From the NCBI GenBank assembly GCA_035079385.1, contig JAVHKY010000015.1, positions 1,550,001-1,614,000 of the forward strand: a stretch of 64,000 nucleotides of DNA, in the 5' to 3' direction. The notes beneath the pieces were generated by a model. That model worked only from the letters and a program-made list of their open reading frames with translations. It did not search any database and had not been told where the DNA came from. The stretch's first letter is position 1. Every line of letters starts with the position of its first letter. The stretch comes from Aspidiotus rigidus (lineage: Eukaryota; Arthropoda; Insecta; Hemiptera; Diaspididae). Of the stretch, positions 10,532 to 23,345 are shown in pieces. The translations under genes were made by a program, and so were the position numbers.

Positions 10532-12229
10532 ATCGTTTTCCTCCTATACTTCTCAAACTGGGAAAGAACGAGCGTAACTGTAGACTTGAATGTTACCTAC
10601 TTTCTAATTACTGGCAATCAACAATTTACGTCAACGGCGTTCGCGAATTATTTTGATTTGTTTTCCGTCGGCTTTTGAAACGTTTCCGCTTTGACTACTT
10701 CGAATTTTCGTGAAACGAGCAAAGTTTGGTGAACGACTCCGCGGAGAGCCTATCTTCTTCTCATTCATTCAAAATGATATCGGTTTTGTGGAAATGGAAA
10801 CCAGAAGCAATAAAGATAGATCGATGATAAAGTTTGATTACAAGCGTGTGCACATACTTAGTATACTTGCAGGGTTAATTCGTTCGAGATTTATCTCTTC
10901 CTTGAACCGTAAAGATGCAACTATTATTGGTTCAAAGTCTCTCCTCGAAATACGTCATCACGTTTTAACGTTTCTCAAATATACACCGCATCGGCAGTAT
11001 TACTCCGTATAGAATGAAAGGAAAAATTCTATCCCTATTTTCGTGGCTTCGTTCATGTAGTTTATTGAGCACGGAAAACTTTTCACGCTGCAATGATTGC
11101 AATCTTTCAATGACCTGGGGTAATGTACGTATTATTGCGACGATGTTCGAACGTATACCTAGAAAAGTGTCTTGATTTGAAATGGGAAATAAATATATAT
11201 CGGGTTCCAAATAGTATTCGTGTACAATATTCTGTAACTTGGTATGCGTTGCATTTTTGGATACGTTACGTGAAATTTCAAACGCTCTCGATGACTTGAA
11301 GTAATGGATTCTGTTACGTAGTCCTGTAGGAGTTGCGGTCTGGTTGAGGCGCTAGAGCCGTGTCACGTATGCGTATCTTGCATTTCGAAATTTTCTTTCA
11401 CTTTTTTGTTTGACTGATACCTTTTCAAGTGGACTGCTCCTTGATCTACCTGAACACAATCAATATGGGAAATTATAACTATCAATTAATTACGGGATTG
11501 CTGCACTTTTACTTCATTTCGTTTTTCAAGATATTCCTAATGTTTGAGAAAGTGTTGACTTAATCTAATACAAAAGGAGATTTCTGTTTTCTTATCCATC
11601 TTTACAATTCTGAAAGTGGAAAATATGTACAGTGCCTAAAAAAAATGCTACCAACAATTTTATACGCAGTTATTTGAGTGCTTGTAAACACAAATACTGC
11701 AATCAAGAGCATTGAAAGAATTTATTGTGAAAATCCTCTACACTGTGAGATTTTTCGATGCCTGAAATTTTTCAAGGTTCACCTCAGAGTCAATTGATCC
11801 AAATTCTGGCTTAGGAGTTGATATTTCCTACTTACCCCTCCTCCAATATATGGTTTGAAAGTTGAACTTATTCAGGTCCATCAGTGGTGTTCTTGTAGAC
11901 GTTTTTCAAGTTTTTGACCGATCTGCCCCATGTGAAGAGTTGCATTCTCCAAAGGAGACCTTTTAGCTGCCAAATTTCTCTTTGAAGGACACCAGTTTGC
12001 TGTGTGTGGTTACCGGGTAAAAATAGAGGTTTCATATCTACTAGTAAACGACCTTGTTTATATTTTGAAGCCGCGTCTGCTTTAGGGTGTTATCATGGCC
12101 TAGCCAGCCCCCGTCCTTCCATTGACGTAGGCACGTTGAGCTATCTCAGGGTCAAGTAAGTCAAGTAAATCAAGTAAAAGTGAAGTATCTTCATTAACGG
12201 TCAAGTAAAAATGGTGAAAATGACAACTT
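10532..12229. other. Intergenic; one unrecognised open frame on the minus strand
   Basis: A minus-strand frame stays open from about 11347 to 10965 (about 127 codons), preceded by a possible CAG splice acceptor, with hydrophobic and coiled segments such as VIERLQSLQREKF. I recognise no family and it may be chance. At 12150-12205 a short tandem array of TCAAGTAA units runs up to the fold-back element. Confidence 0.35.
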
Positions 12230-12233
12230 TTGA

Positions 12234-13290
12234 AAAAAGAAAACGAAAAAACTCACGGGTTCTTTAATAGAGCTCAACGAGGGGTGGCAGGAAACCTGTT
12301 TTTTGGGGCACGAGGGATCTGAAATATATAGATTGTGACGTCACAGGCCCCGCTCCCAAGCTATATATGATATGAGGGGACTCAGAAAGACGTCACAGGC
12401 CCGGACTTTGAAACTACGTATATAGGAAGGGAACTTGAAAAAAAACTGATATATGACATCAGGTTGTGGCGTCACCGGTCCCCGCCCCAGGAGACTTGGA
12501 GCGTGACATGGGAAATTACAGAGCCCCGAGCTTTGCCGGACGGCGCGGCAGATGTTTTTTCTGACGCCCTCCCCCCCCCCCCCACCCTCCACCCGATGAT
12601 ACAGGTTTCCTGTTAAAACAGTATTTTTAGCCAATTTGACCTTCTCCTTTTAAACGGGGAACCTGTTTTATCGGGGGTTTTTCGGAAAAAACGTCCACCG
12701 TCCGGCCGGCAAAGCTCGGCGCTCAAAAATGTTCTTAAGGGCCCCTCTAAGTCCCTCTCCTATCATATATAGCTTGTGGATGGGGCCTGTGACGTCATTG
12801 GTTGATAACGTTGTACGTCAGCCTTGTAACGTCACAATCTGATGACTTCATAGATATCAGTTGTTTTCAGTTCCTCTCCTATCATGTACAGCTTCAAAGT
12901 CGAGGGCTGTGACGTCACCATTTGATAACTCCATAGGTCATATTGTGACGTCACAATCTGATGACGTCATAGATCAGGGTTTTTTTTCAATTCCTCTCCT
13001 ATCATGTACAGCTCCAAAGTCGAAGGCTGTGACGTCACCTTTTTATGACTTCATAGGTCATATTGTGACGTCACAATTTGATTCCGTTATAGAGTACTTT
13101 TTTTCAAGTTCCTGTCCTATTATGTGTAGCTCCAAAGTCCGGGACTGTGGCGTTACAATTTGATGACTTCATAGGTCAGCCTTGTAACGTCACAATCTTC
13201 ATTTTTCACATCCCGCGTGCCCCATAAAACAGGTTCCCTGCCACCCCTCCTTTAACTCCGTTAAAGAACCCGTGAGGTTCGTTTTCTTAC
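12234..13290. mobile_element. Fold-back (long-TIR) non-autonomous element rich in TGACGTCA palindromes
   Basis: The ends (about 12238-12325 and 13202-13287) are imperfect inverted repeats of about 85 bp sharing CTCACGGGTTCTTTAA, GGGGTGGCAGG and AACCTGTTTT. Between them, units of about 100-125 bp containing CCTCTCCTATCATGTACAGC and GTGACGTCAC recur, four in one direction (about 12760-13190) and at least two more degenerate ones inverted (about 12330-12430). The palindrome TGACGTCA or one-base variants occurs more than ten times. There is a run of 13 C at 12571-12583. No coding capacity is seen. I could not find a clean target duplication, so the outer limits are approximate. Confidence 0.7.
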
Positions 13291-16200
13291 TCATAGACTC
13301 GCTTATTTTCAAAGAAGGTCAATAAATGTCAAGTATTTTCAGAATTTCCTTTCAGTAGACACCCTGTATCTAGCTCAGGTATGGATATCAATATTCACGT
13401 TATTAGCTCGTAACGTCATAACCATCCATGATGGTTGCCTGTGATATCATCATCAATATTTTCGACGGCTGCATGTGACATCTCTAGCACAGCTTAGGCT
13501 TTTTCTCTTCCTCTCGCACTCCGCTTGTAAGCTTCTCAACTGTTTCCATTATATTATGCCTAACAGTAATACTGCTCGAGTCTCATTTATAAAGCCTCCG
13601 TGTTACAGCTTATGACGTCATACTTGCAGATTTCAAAATCGAAATTCTACTCACTAGCCTCTATTCTACTGGGTTATAAAGTTTATTAGCTTCCATATAA
13701 AACCAGACCTAACATAAGACTAACATACAGTAGTATACAAGCCTGTAAGAATATGCTGCTGCATATTCTTGCACGCTGGCACTCGCAGACAAAATAGGTA
13801 CTCGTAGTTGTTATAAGAGATTAGAATAGAGATAGCGAGTGTCAGTTAATTCACGTTTTGTACGTGTAGTTGAGATATCGTTCAATAGAGACTCGGTAGC
13901 AGGAAAGACGAAGGTCTTCGGATCAATAGAGACCTGTTGCCGAGAAAGACGAAGTTCGATTCTTACAAGCCTATACTAAACCTCTTATGATGAGGGGAGG
14001 TTGATTGAACTCGCAGATTTCTCAAAGATGACAAACTCGACGTACGTAAGGTACAACATTCAAGTTCGAGCGTTTTGATACGAATAGAAAGTTATAAGGA
14101 TTCTGGGGAAAATCCATTACGAGCAGAGTACGGGCTGTTCTATAGGCAGCCGACTGACTAAAATAAGATAGGTTTTCTTCTTTCAACAAAGCAGCTGATA
14201 AGATGTTTGAAATCCAATTTTAAACAAGCCTTCGAACCCGTTCCCTTTATTGTTTTGATAATTCGAAATTTTTCCAAGTTGTCTAGAAGGTTATTGTAGT
14301 CCTCGTTTCACCTTTCCCTCAAAGCTACAACTTCAGGTGACGATGAACGGAATCGCACACAAGCCTGGAGGAATTGGAGTGCCATATCCATCATGGCGTA
14401 CTTTTCCCTGAGATTCGGGTCGTACATTCGCTAAAATTTTTATAACTGCGCGAAATACCGAAAGCAGAATTTATTGAAAATCATTCCAACTTTCTACGGA
14501 TCATTTTCTAAGCCATTGTCGTCCCTAATTTTATCTCGACATCTCGGAAAACTGTCATTAGTTCGGTTTTCTTGCGTGACAATCACTCGCCGATGCTGTC
14601 TACATTGAGGTCATCTTATAAATTACTTTCGGTATTATTACGGAAGTGTTTTCGTCGGTCGGTCGGTCCGCATGGTTGCAACACAATCAGCCTTATCCAG
14701 TCGCTGTAACGAAAATATTCAAAACAGTTTGATAAAGTTTTGTACTCGATAAATTGAATGCAGTGTGTACAATAGGGGTTTAGATGAAGTTGATGTGGCC
14801 AGCGTGAGGCGATATTAACGAAGGGGAAACTGAATACCGAAAGAGCAACATTATTTCGGAAAGTTAGTATATTCTTAATACATTCCAGTAAATTCGTGCG
14901 AGACTTGACGAAAATTCCTGAGATTTTATCGTCTCAGCGACGATAATACGCTCGATTGCGCAAAAAGTTTCGCACCAGACAATGAGACCCTCATCCGGTA
15001 TTCCCTTATTATGTCATTGTTGTGAGTAAAATGGCGAGTTTATAATATTGTCGTAGAGTAGGTAATTTTTTTGTAATTTTTATCGTTGTACACTGATTAA
15101 CAGTATTGTATCTTTTCAAGTTGACGTGTGGTAAGATGTGCTACTATATTCCATCAAAATGGGGGATTCACGTATAGAATTGTAGGTCATGTCTACTCGT
15201 GTAATATCATTCTTGACTAGAAAATACAACCGATGACCCCCATAATAGGAATGTACTGTAATTTACCTTCATGAATTCTACATCTAAAATAGCTATCCAA
15301 TTGCTCGGACGTGTATTATTGAGGAATTTTGTAGTATCGCGTAGTCTGTATAGTACAATGACTGTTCAACGACGTGTATACGAGTACGCCTACTTCTTAT
15401 AATATCTTCTTGGAAGAAAGCCTTCGCAACTTTTTTTAACCCATTTTCCATTTTTTCCTCTTCTATACTTCCTTCGTGCTTTGGATTCGTTCTTTTTCAT
15501 CGGCTAGATTAAAGGCGCCACGGAGAAGAAAATCCTCGTACTATGGTGAAGAAAAAAAATATCGCCTGACTGATCTTAAAAGCGCTGTTTTGGTTGTAAT
15601 TGAATACTGAGATGATTAATGTCTGAAAATGATGATGGAAAAGTATATGGATCATTTTCTTTACTACTTGTTATCGTTCCTTCATGCAAAATATGTTTAC
15701 TACATGTAAATCAGAAAGAATAAGAATGCACGTAAGAGAGATAATGAATGGAAACAACGAGACCATGCATTCGAATGTAACTATCGTTGGCATTTCGAGA
15801 AACTCATCGCCGTCGATGAGTCGTCTTAGGCAATCACTAGTTATATTTTTCAACTAAATAGGTGCCGGAAGTACTACGTATAGAATTTGTGAATTCGTCG
15901 ATCACTGATGTCAAAAATTTAATGGAAGCTAAAATTCTATATGCGCTTGGAGAAATAAGTGACAATTTGTGAATCTGGTCCATTTGAAATCGCTGTCATC
16001 ATGTTCAATTTCACAGAGGGTGAAACTTGTGGAAGGGGCAGGATTAAGGAATAAATGGAAACGCGTAAATTTCTGTTCCTTTCTAGCGGGGTTCAGACCC
16101 TGGAGTCTCTTACATATATAATACTATCGTCAAGAGGAGATGTACAAACATTTTTGAGAGCATTTTTTGTGCTTTCTTAATCCAACACTAATCATGTTCG

Positions 16201-16438
16201 TCAACTAGGCGAGGAAGGTAGTCGTAGATTGAAAACGCCAGAGGCCTTTTTCCAAACCGTTTTTTCGTTCTGCCTAGTCACAACCAGACTTGACAGAGTA
16301 GCAGTTGTGACAGTCGGATTTTGAAGCAGTCACGGTGATGTGACGACAGTATGACGGAAAAATAGGTCCAAACGAGTGTCTATCAAGAGATGTGACGGTT
16401 ATGTTCTGCTAATGAGTTTGTGAAATTTTGCCTTGTAT
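13291..16438. other. Intergenic, no gene recognised
   Basis: AT-rich sequence without a convincing coding exon. At about 13880-13962 a 40-bp segment (TCAATAGAGAC...GAAAGACGAAG) is repeated twice in tandem with divergence. A GGTC tetranucleotide run lies at about 14655-14669. Confidence 0.45.
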
Positions 16439-17777
16439 ATGTTACAGTTAAAACCTAAAATCAGTAAATTCTAAAATTCACTAGTCAAGACTAGTTGCCA
16501 CAAATGACGTTAGTCAGAACTAGTTTTGACTAGTTAATTCTAGAATAAAAAAATTGTTTGAATTCATCAGTAAATTCTAGTTATAACTGAAATGAATTGA
16601 AATTGTTCGAGTTCAAAAGGTGATGGTTTTTTCCAGACATACTTCGGCCAAATTGATAGATATTTGGTAGTTCTGCTCAACTTTGAGGATAAGTAGCTCA
16701 CACTGGAATAAAATATACGAAATAGTTCTAAATTTTTCTTCCTTAATTCACACATTGAATGTTACATCATACGAATTCGTCGGTCTATAAACGTTACAAG
16801 AGCAAACCTAACAGTGACTAATTGACGCACACCATTCAAGTACAAACAAGCTTTGTGAAAAATAAAAATTCAAGGGTGTTGGAGGCTGGAGGCATTTTGT
16901 CTCTGGAGGTACCTTGCCTCCGCCTCCAATGAGGCGAAGATGGTGAGGATTTGAACCAAGATGTTGGAGGCTGGAGCATTTTGCCTCCGGAGGTACCTTG
17001 CTTGCACCTAGAGGCTTGGAGGTGCTTCCAAAGATCCTTTAGGAGGCACTTTTTTCAACAGTATTCTATTCCTCGAACCCTCATTCAGCCACTTTGATGC
17101 TAGCGCTGCTCGGTTCGAAGAAAAGCCGAAGTTTTAAATACACCTTGTGAGTATCATCTGTCATCTGGCAACACTGGTAGGCCAATATGCTACATCTGGT
17201 CACACTGATCGACGTTACAAGTGCCTTCGGAGGCGTCTCCAAAAACGTCTTCGGTTTCTTCGACAGTGCCTCCGGAGGCATTTTCTCCAATCTCAGTAAT
17301 TGCGCTGGAGGTATTTTGAGGTACTTCCAGAGACATACTTTGGAGGTCAGAAGACGCCTCCAAACGTGTCCACTGGAGGCAACCGGAGTCGGAGAGTCAT
17401 TTTCTGTATTCGTTCCGGAGGCCTCTAAAAAAAAATTGCTCCAACACCCTTGATAAAAATGCAATTACATTTGTACTAGGGAAGAAATTCATTTTACTGA
17501 TTGGATTCACCATTCTTGTTTTCACTAGTTAAAACTAGTGTTCCCCGACAATTATAATTTCTTCTCTATTTCACTTTTTACTAGTCAATTCTAGTTTTCA
17601 CTAGTAAAAACTAGTTTTACCTGAAATTATTTAAGTTAAAACTAGCTCCAACGCTGAGGGTCACGGTAAATTCTAGAGTTAACTAGTCGAAACTAGTTCT
17701 GACTAAAGTCATTTGTGGCAACTAGTTTTGACTAGTGAATTTTAGAATTTACTGATTTCAGGTTTTAACTGTAACAT
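16439..17777. mobile_element. Non-autonomous DNA element with 107-bp terminal inverted repeats
   Basis: 16439-16545 and 17671-17777 are near-perfect inverted copies of each other (107 bp each). They begin ATGTTACAGTTAAAACC and contain several ACTAGT palindromes. The flanks on both sides are TA-rich (TATA and TATATATA), compatible with a TA target. No transposase frame is visible. The middle contains a separate nested element. Confidence 0.75.
16870..17452. mobile_element. Nested hAT-type miniature element
   Basis: 583 bp inside the 107-bp-TIR element. It is flanked by a perfect 8-bp duplication, ATAAAAAT (16862-16869 and 17453-17460). The ends carry the 14-bp perfect inverted repeat CAAGGGTGTTGGAG (16871-16884) and its complement (17439-17452). 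An 8-bp target duplication and CA(A/G)GGG-type ends are hAT features. The interior is unusual: GGAGGC and GCCTCC hexamers recur throughout, and a segment of about 50 bp is repeated with a period of about 86 bp (about 16877 and 16963). It has no transposase. Confidence 0.8.
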
Positions 17778-20700
17778 ATATATATATGAAGTACTGCGAT
17801 TTCTTTATGATTGGCACACCAGCGGTATATTATTTGAAGGGCAGTGTTCCAGCACATTGTTCCGTTGATGTGACTCTTGTGAATCTGCACAGTAGAGAAA
17901 TGAAACCTACACAACTGCACCTCAAACAAATTGGCCTTGGCCATCAGTTGTTCCGCTAATATTCCTCAAAAGTGATGCTAATGTGAAGTGCTTTAGCCGC
18001 TATGTCGCAAGTGTGAACCGGCACACCTAAAAATCTTACACAACGGGTGTATTCGGATGAGGATGTTCTTCTGAGAGCGCTAATGTTTGCACCTCTCGAA
18101 CACTTTTGTATACTAGAAAACTCATCATGGAAAATTTTCGGTTTCCACCTACTATGTACTTGAAATTCATATGTACTTGTTATGTAAAAAAGCTTATTGG
18201 GATTAGTTTCTAAACGTTCGTTTTAAAAGATCGTGTTCTTTTATGGCCACTCTGCGTCCTTCAGCGAATTCTAGTCAACCTCATCGTGAAAAAAACAAAA
18301 ACGTTTGACTCAAAAGTCATTCTAAATTGCATCAGCGAGTATAAATTAAGGAATATCTTCGTTTACTGTTGTGAAGTTTTTATCGAAAATGGCCTTTTTT
18401 GTTTTAAGGTTCGCCAGTACAATGCGTTTCCTAAAATTACCTGTTATGTCCCGACGCTAAGATGTGGAAAGCAAATGGGGAGGAGACGGATACCTTCCGG
18501 TGAAATCCAGAAGTGACAGAATCGGTTGTGCTCAAAGACTTACTCTTTCAGCTTCTGACCAGTTTGTCTAATATTAGATAGTGGGGCAATAAGTGAATTT
18601 TATTCGTGACTTCTTGTATAACTTTTTTTTTATGTTTTATGTAATTTGAATTATGAGTCACTTATTAGAATGTACTAATGTTCTTGGCGAAAGTGATAAT
18701 TTATAAGAAATGGGAACTCTAAGATTTAGGAGTGTCGGTATTTACTTTGAATCTGAAAATGCGAGAGGGACCCACTCTCTCATAGTGAAATATCCCCTAG
18801 AACTTGGAATGAAGTATTTTTCAAGCTCTCAGCCTTGAGAGGTTTTTGAAAATCATAATTAATTTTTCTCTCAATCAGAGGTGACGTTTCTTTTAATAGA
18901 AGTACAAATTTCAATAATTTATTGGAACTTCTAATGAGTGTATATGATTTTTCTGTTTTAGGTAAGTCAAATACAATATTTTTTCAAAAATTCTGAAGAT
19001 TCGTCCGGAAAAATGCGCGGAAATCAACTCATCGGTAAGTCATGATCTTACGCTATTCTTAGAAAAGTGGAAGTCAACTCGTATCGTAATACGAATACAC
19101 GATTTCTCTATCAAACTTGCGATGAAAAAACGGTTGATTGCGACTAGAAACTTGGCTGAATAATTGAATTCGCCTCGAACAGCTTGGACTGAAATATGGC
19201 GAGCTAAATTCGTTCGCATACCTCGTGTTATTTTCGTTGTTGAGTTTATCAGGTTCGACGTTGTGAAATTTCCTTCCCGCGTTAGATGGCACGCTTCGGG
19301 TCTACGGATTAAGTCATTTAAAGCCTTGTCGTTCCGTAAATTAGTCCCTATTGGAAGGCGAAGGGACAGAATATTCCACAAATCTTCTTATCTCAGCTGT
19401 AAAAGCTGCGGAGGAATTTTCTAGACCCTCTAGAGCTGTTGTAAACCATCATTTTCCGTATGCATTCGAGTTGTAACGTATTTAAGAAGAGAAGAAAAAA
19501 ATGGAAAAAAATCTTCTCTTCTACACTAAAGCCAAGCCTAATGTGCAAGAGTATTTGAATGAAATGATCCGATTCTTTATTGAGCCGCGCCGTGAGTCTG
19601 TTCGTACTGTCCCCTAACCAATTTTCTCATATTTTATACATGAGTGTGTCGAGACGAGGTTTACCAAAACATAACAACTCTGTGAATAACGGTCGAAGCC
19701 CCAGAAGCTTATTGTATTGGCGGGGTGACCTTCGACTGGCTTATTTATATAGTCACAAAGGAACAGTTCCGCTAACCTTGAAGCGTAAGTAACGTTGTAG
19801 AGATGAATAAGTAAGAGAAATGGCTCGTGATTCGATTTCCCACCGGTAATGAGCCCAGTGTAATATAGATTTTTGTATGCTGGTGTCACGTTCATGCGTC
19901 ATTATTGCAATCGCGGTCGAGAATTTCGTTAGTATTAATGATGTTTGGAGAAAGATTGAAATTAAGGACAGCCTTGGATCTTGTTCCAGACAGTTTAAAA
20001 TTATAGATAGAATATGAAATTGTTCATTTTTTTCCACAAATGTATACAAAATATTGAGTCCATCACAACCAATAGAGGTACTGTCAGCTTGTATCCCTTT
20101 GATAGGAGTTGTTTTGAGAGAGGGAATTTTTCTGCGCAATTTGTTACAAAGTAATAGTCGTTCGCCATCTTTAGTTTATCCGTTAGGCGTTTCGACTCAG
20201 CGGTTAATTATGATTCAAAGATTTGAGAGTAAATATTCTGAGTTTGTACAGCTAGCTGAGGGCATTGACCAGATGTCATTAATGATAATAGATACACATT
20301 GAAAATCCTTCTAAAGATGATTTTCCTATTCGTTTTTTTCGTTGTTTGCAAATTCACTGGCTGTCGTTGAATATCGTTTGCTGCGTTTTTTGGAGGAAGC
20401 AGCAATGATCCCAGATGCTGAGAACGATACGTCGAAGGTACTGCACTTCATTAGACGCGTGAAAAGTCGTATTGTTGTTTACCTGCGGACCGGGCGATTC
20501 TTCCGGTTAATGTAATATGACGACGGCGTAACGTGGAAGACTAATCGAGTCCTTTGGTCTTGGGTGCATCATTTCAGAGTTCTGAGTTCCGAAAGTTACA
20601 GGATTTTAGCTCTGTAACAGTGTTTATTATAGAAATACTTATGCTGGCTATAATGGAATATCACCGTATTATTCTTTGTCGTTTCATGTGGGTCTGGCAT

Positions 20701-23072
20701 TTAGTTACCGTTTCTGTGTGGAAAGTGACGTGTTTCTGGCAATTGTTGTATAAATGATGTAGATGCAGTCTATTTCAAGGCTTCAATTTTTCGCCTCAGG
20801 AAGTTCAATTCGTGATTCTCTTATATAGTATTAATTTGGTATTACACGACTGCGAACTCTTATTCCTCCTTAATGACGTAGTAGTCAGCGAGAAAATTGA
20901 GAAAATTTTCTGCATATAATTTCCCGTTATTGAATGAGATTATCAATTGAATATTCTTGAATTTAAACCTTGTATAAGAAACACCTACGTTAGATACCAA
21001 CGCTCAGTATTGATGTGAGATTTTGTAGAATTGCTCGTAATTTTACCAATTGACTAATATCGTGACTGTCTTTTGGAATTATTGCGATTTAAGATGATTC
21101 AAATTGCACCGCGTTATGTACTGTTACCCTGTGAAACGAGTTTGGTATTAAGAACCTCATAGTATAATTTCATAATACGAGAAGTGTTCATAATACGGAG
21201 AAGAACAAGGAAGTTCTGAGATAGTTGTAGAAAACGATGCTGTTTCAATAACCGAGTTCGCATTCATATGAAAACGAGATGACAATATAACTTGTAGATT
21301 AACACATTGTTTTCCTATAGCATAAGATTATAACAGCGAATATACTCTCATCAAACGCGTTGTGGATGGATTCGTGTTTGTTTGACCGACCCCACGACGT
21401 CGGTGCTTGTGAATGATTCTTATCGCGCTATAATGAAGTTGCCTGTATAATGTACTGAGCAGCGTCGTAAAGCTTCATGCTTTTGAATGAATGAGCGGGC
21501 AAAAGCCTCCAATGATGGAAAAGAAAAATAAATTAATTTGAATTTTTTGATAAGAATATTCGTGTTCTTTAGGTTGAAAAAAAAATGCCTGAATTCTGAG
21601 GAGAAAATGAAGGAGGAAGTTTTCGTGTCGTTCATTAGTTCATCAATTTCCGACTTATTCACTCGGTAATATTTGTCAAGAAAGTGGATTTATTCCTGTT
21701 TGACTGACCTCCAAGAGTGTCGTGATATTTAAACTTGTGGAATTTACTTCATTTCTCCCCCCCCCTCCCCGCAAATACATAATACTTGTCCAGTCTATTA
21801 CGCCACCAGAGAGTCTTTTGACCACGCACTCCGTTTCAGCAGCGAAGAAATTCCTGAATTCTTGGGAGAAAACGAAAGAGGAAGTTTTCGTGTCGTTTAT
21901 TGGTACACGATTTACAGCAATAGTTTTGATACCTCTTGAGATTTCTATCCCCGCTGCCAACACAACACTAGCGCGGCACGGTTTGAATACCAGCTCAGGT
22001 ACTGTCCGTATCTGAACTTTGGATGTTGTCCTGCTGCAAGAGATCGTCCACGTTTCAAGACATAATTTTGTACAATTTGTTTGTTCATGGAAACGAATTG
22101 TAAATCTTTCTAATTTTTTTTTTTGAAAATACGAAATGTGTTACATGACCTATTCGGGAAAGGTTATAAAACTGGTTTCGGATGTTACAAAAAAGGACAG
22201 AGGCTAACAAATCAGCCTACAGTCTGTCCCTCCAATCTTTCTCATTAATCATACTTGTAATACTTGGACTGATGATGGCCTTTGGGGAGACTAGGTCTCA
22301 AAATGCCTTTACGAGTAGATAATTGGACTTCGTACAATTCAGCATGATTTGGTTGATTTGTTCCATGGGTTAAGAACATCGAGACACTTTGTGATCAAGG
22401 ATATCACAAATATTATGCATTATTTGAGTCATTCCTTTTCTGACAGATTTTCTTTTCAATAATTATACTATGTGGGATGAGGACAACACTAAAATTGGAT
22501 CTGGCGCGTATGTCCTGCTCGATTGGTACTGACGGAAAGATCTATTGTAAGACCCATCCAACTAAACTCTTATATTATGGTCTGTCTTCAGGGGAAGGTC
22601 TGAGTGTGATGCGTACCAAACATTGTTTACTTGATGATCATCTTTCCTCTCGCCTCTCAGCACTTGTAACAGAAATAATTAAGACATGAGTTTGCGAAGA
22701 ATCATGTAATAAGTCATAGATTTTGCTGGATTTACATGATGAACTGAATCAATAAATTTCTGTTCATTCTCCAACGAACAAGCCGGGGAATCCGTCTAGA
22801 TTGGGAGTGATAAGCAGAAAATTTCGAATCCTGTATCTTTAGGTTATGGATTTTACTGGCCTTTGAATGCTGGCATATGTGATATACAATCCCACGGATT
22901 GGTATTACGTTTTTTGGAGAGTAGACGATAAGATCTCCTTTATTTATTCGGTCAGTTGCATTCATTGTTCTTTCACCACTGTTTTTCTTTTTTGGGTACA
23001 TGAAAATACAATCGCGTTAATAGGTCGACTATTAACAAGTCTCAACAAATATTTGAGTAGTAGTAAAACTTA
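17778..23072. other. Long stretch without a recognised gene
   Basis: Many short frames, none of which I recognise. At 19040-19424 frames are open on both strands at once (113 codons minus, 86 plus) with no family match. At 21588-21645 and 21850-21906 a segment of about 55 bp (coding KEEVFVSFI on the plus strand) is repeated directly. A C-rich run lies at 21758-21770. Confidence 0.4.
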
Positions 23073-23345
23073 CTAATCAGTAGGTAGATACACTAATTTT
23101 GTAATTGGTCGTTTAAATGGCCCTGCCTCAGTTCTTACTGTGACTACCCGATTTAAACCATCTTTACCGGGATGTAGTTCCCGTGTTCGTCCCTTTCTCC
23201 AGGTCTTTGGAGGAGCATTGTCTTCTTTGAGCAAGACAAAATCATTAATTTTGGATTCATTTTCAACTGTTCGCCATTTACTTCTCTGTTGGACAGTATG
23301 GAGAAATTCCTCAAACCATCTTTTCCAAAATAATTACATTGCTCG
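23073..23345 (-). pseudogene. BEL/Pao polyprotein C-terminal remnant (DUF5641)
   Basis: Read on the minus strand from about 23326 to a TAG at 23073, the sequence gives LFWKRWFEEFLHTVQQ, then RSKW, FVLLKEDNAPPKTW, HPGKDGLNRVVTVRT, KRPITKLVYLPTD and stop. This is the conserved last domain of BEL/Pao retrotransposon polyproteins. It matches the layout of the larger element at 55.7 kb but is a different, more diverged family copy. A TAA lies just upstream of LFWKRW and the frame breaks beyond it, so only this tail survives. No LTR was found nearby. Confidence 0.8.

Noticed and set aside
19040..19424. Coding exon with frames open on both strands
   Set aside because: No family motif, no splice signals, and the two strands give equally unconvincing proteins.
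19753..20139. 128-codon minus frame as a gene
   Set aside because: No domain, no composition difference and no transcript signals.
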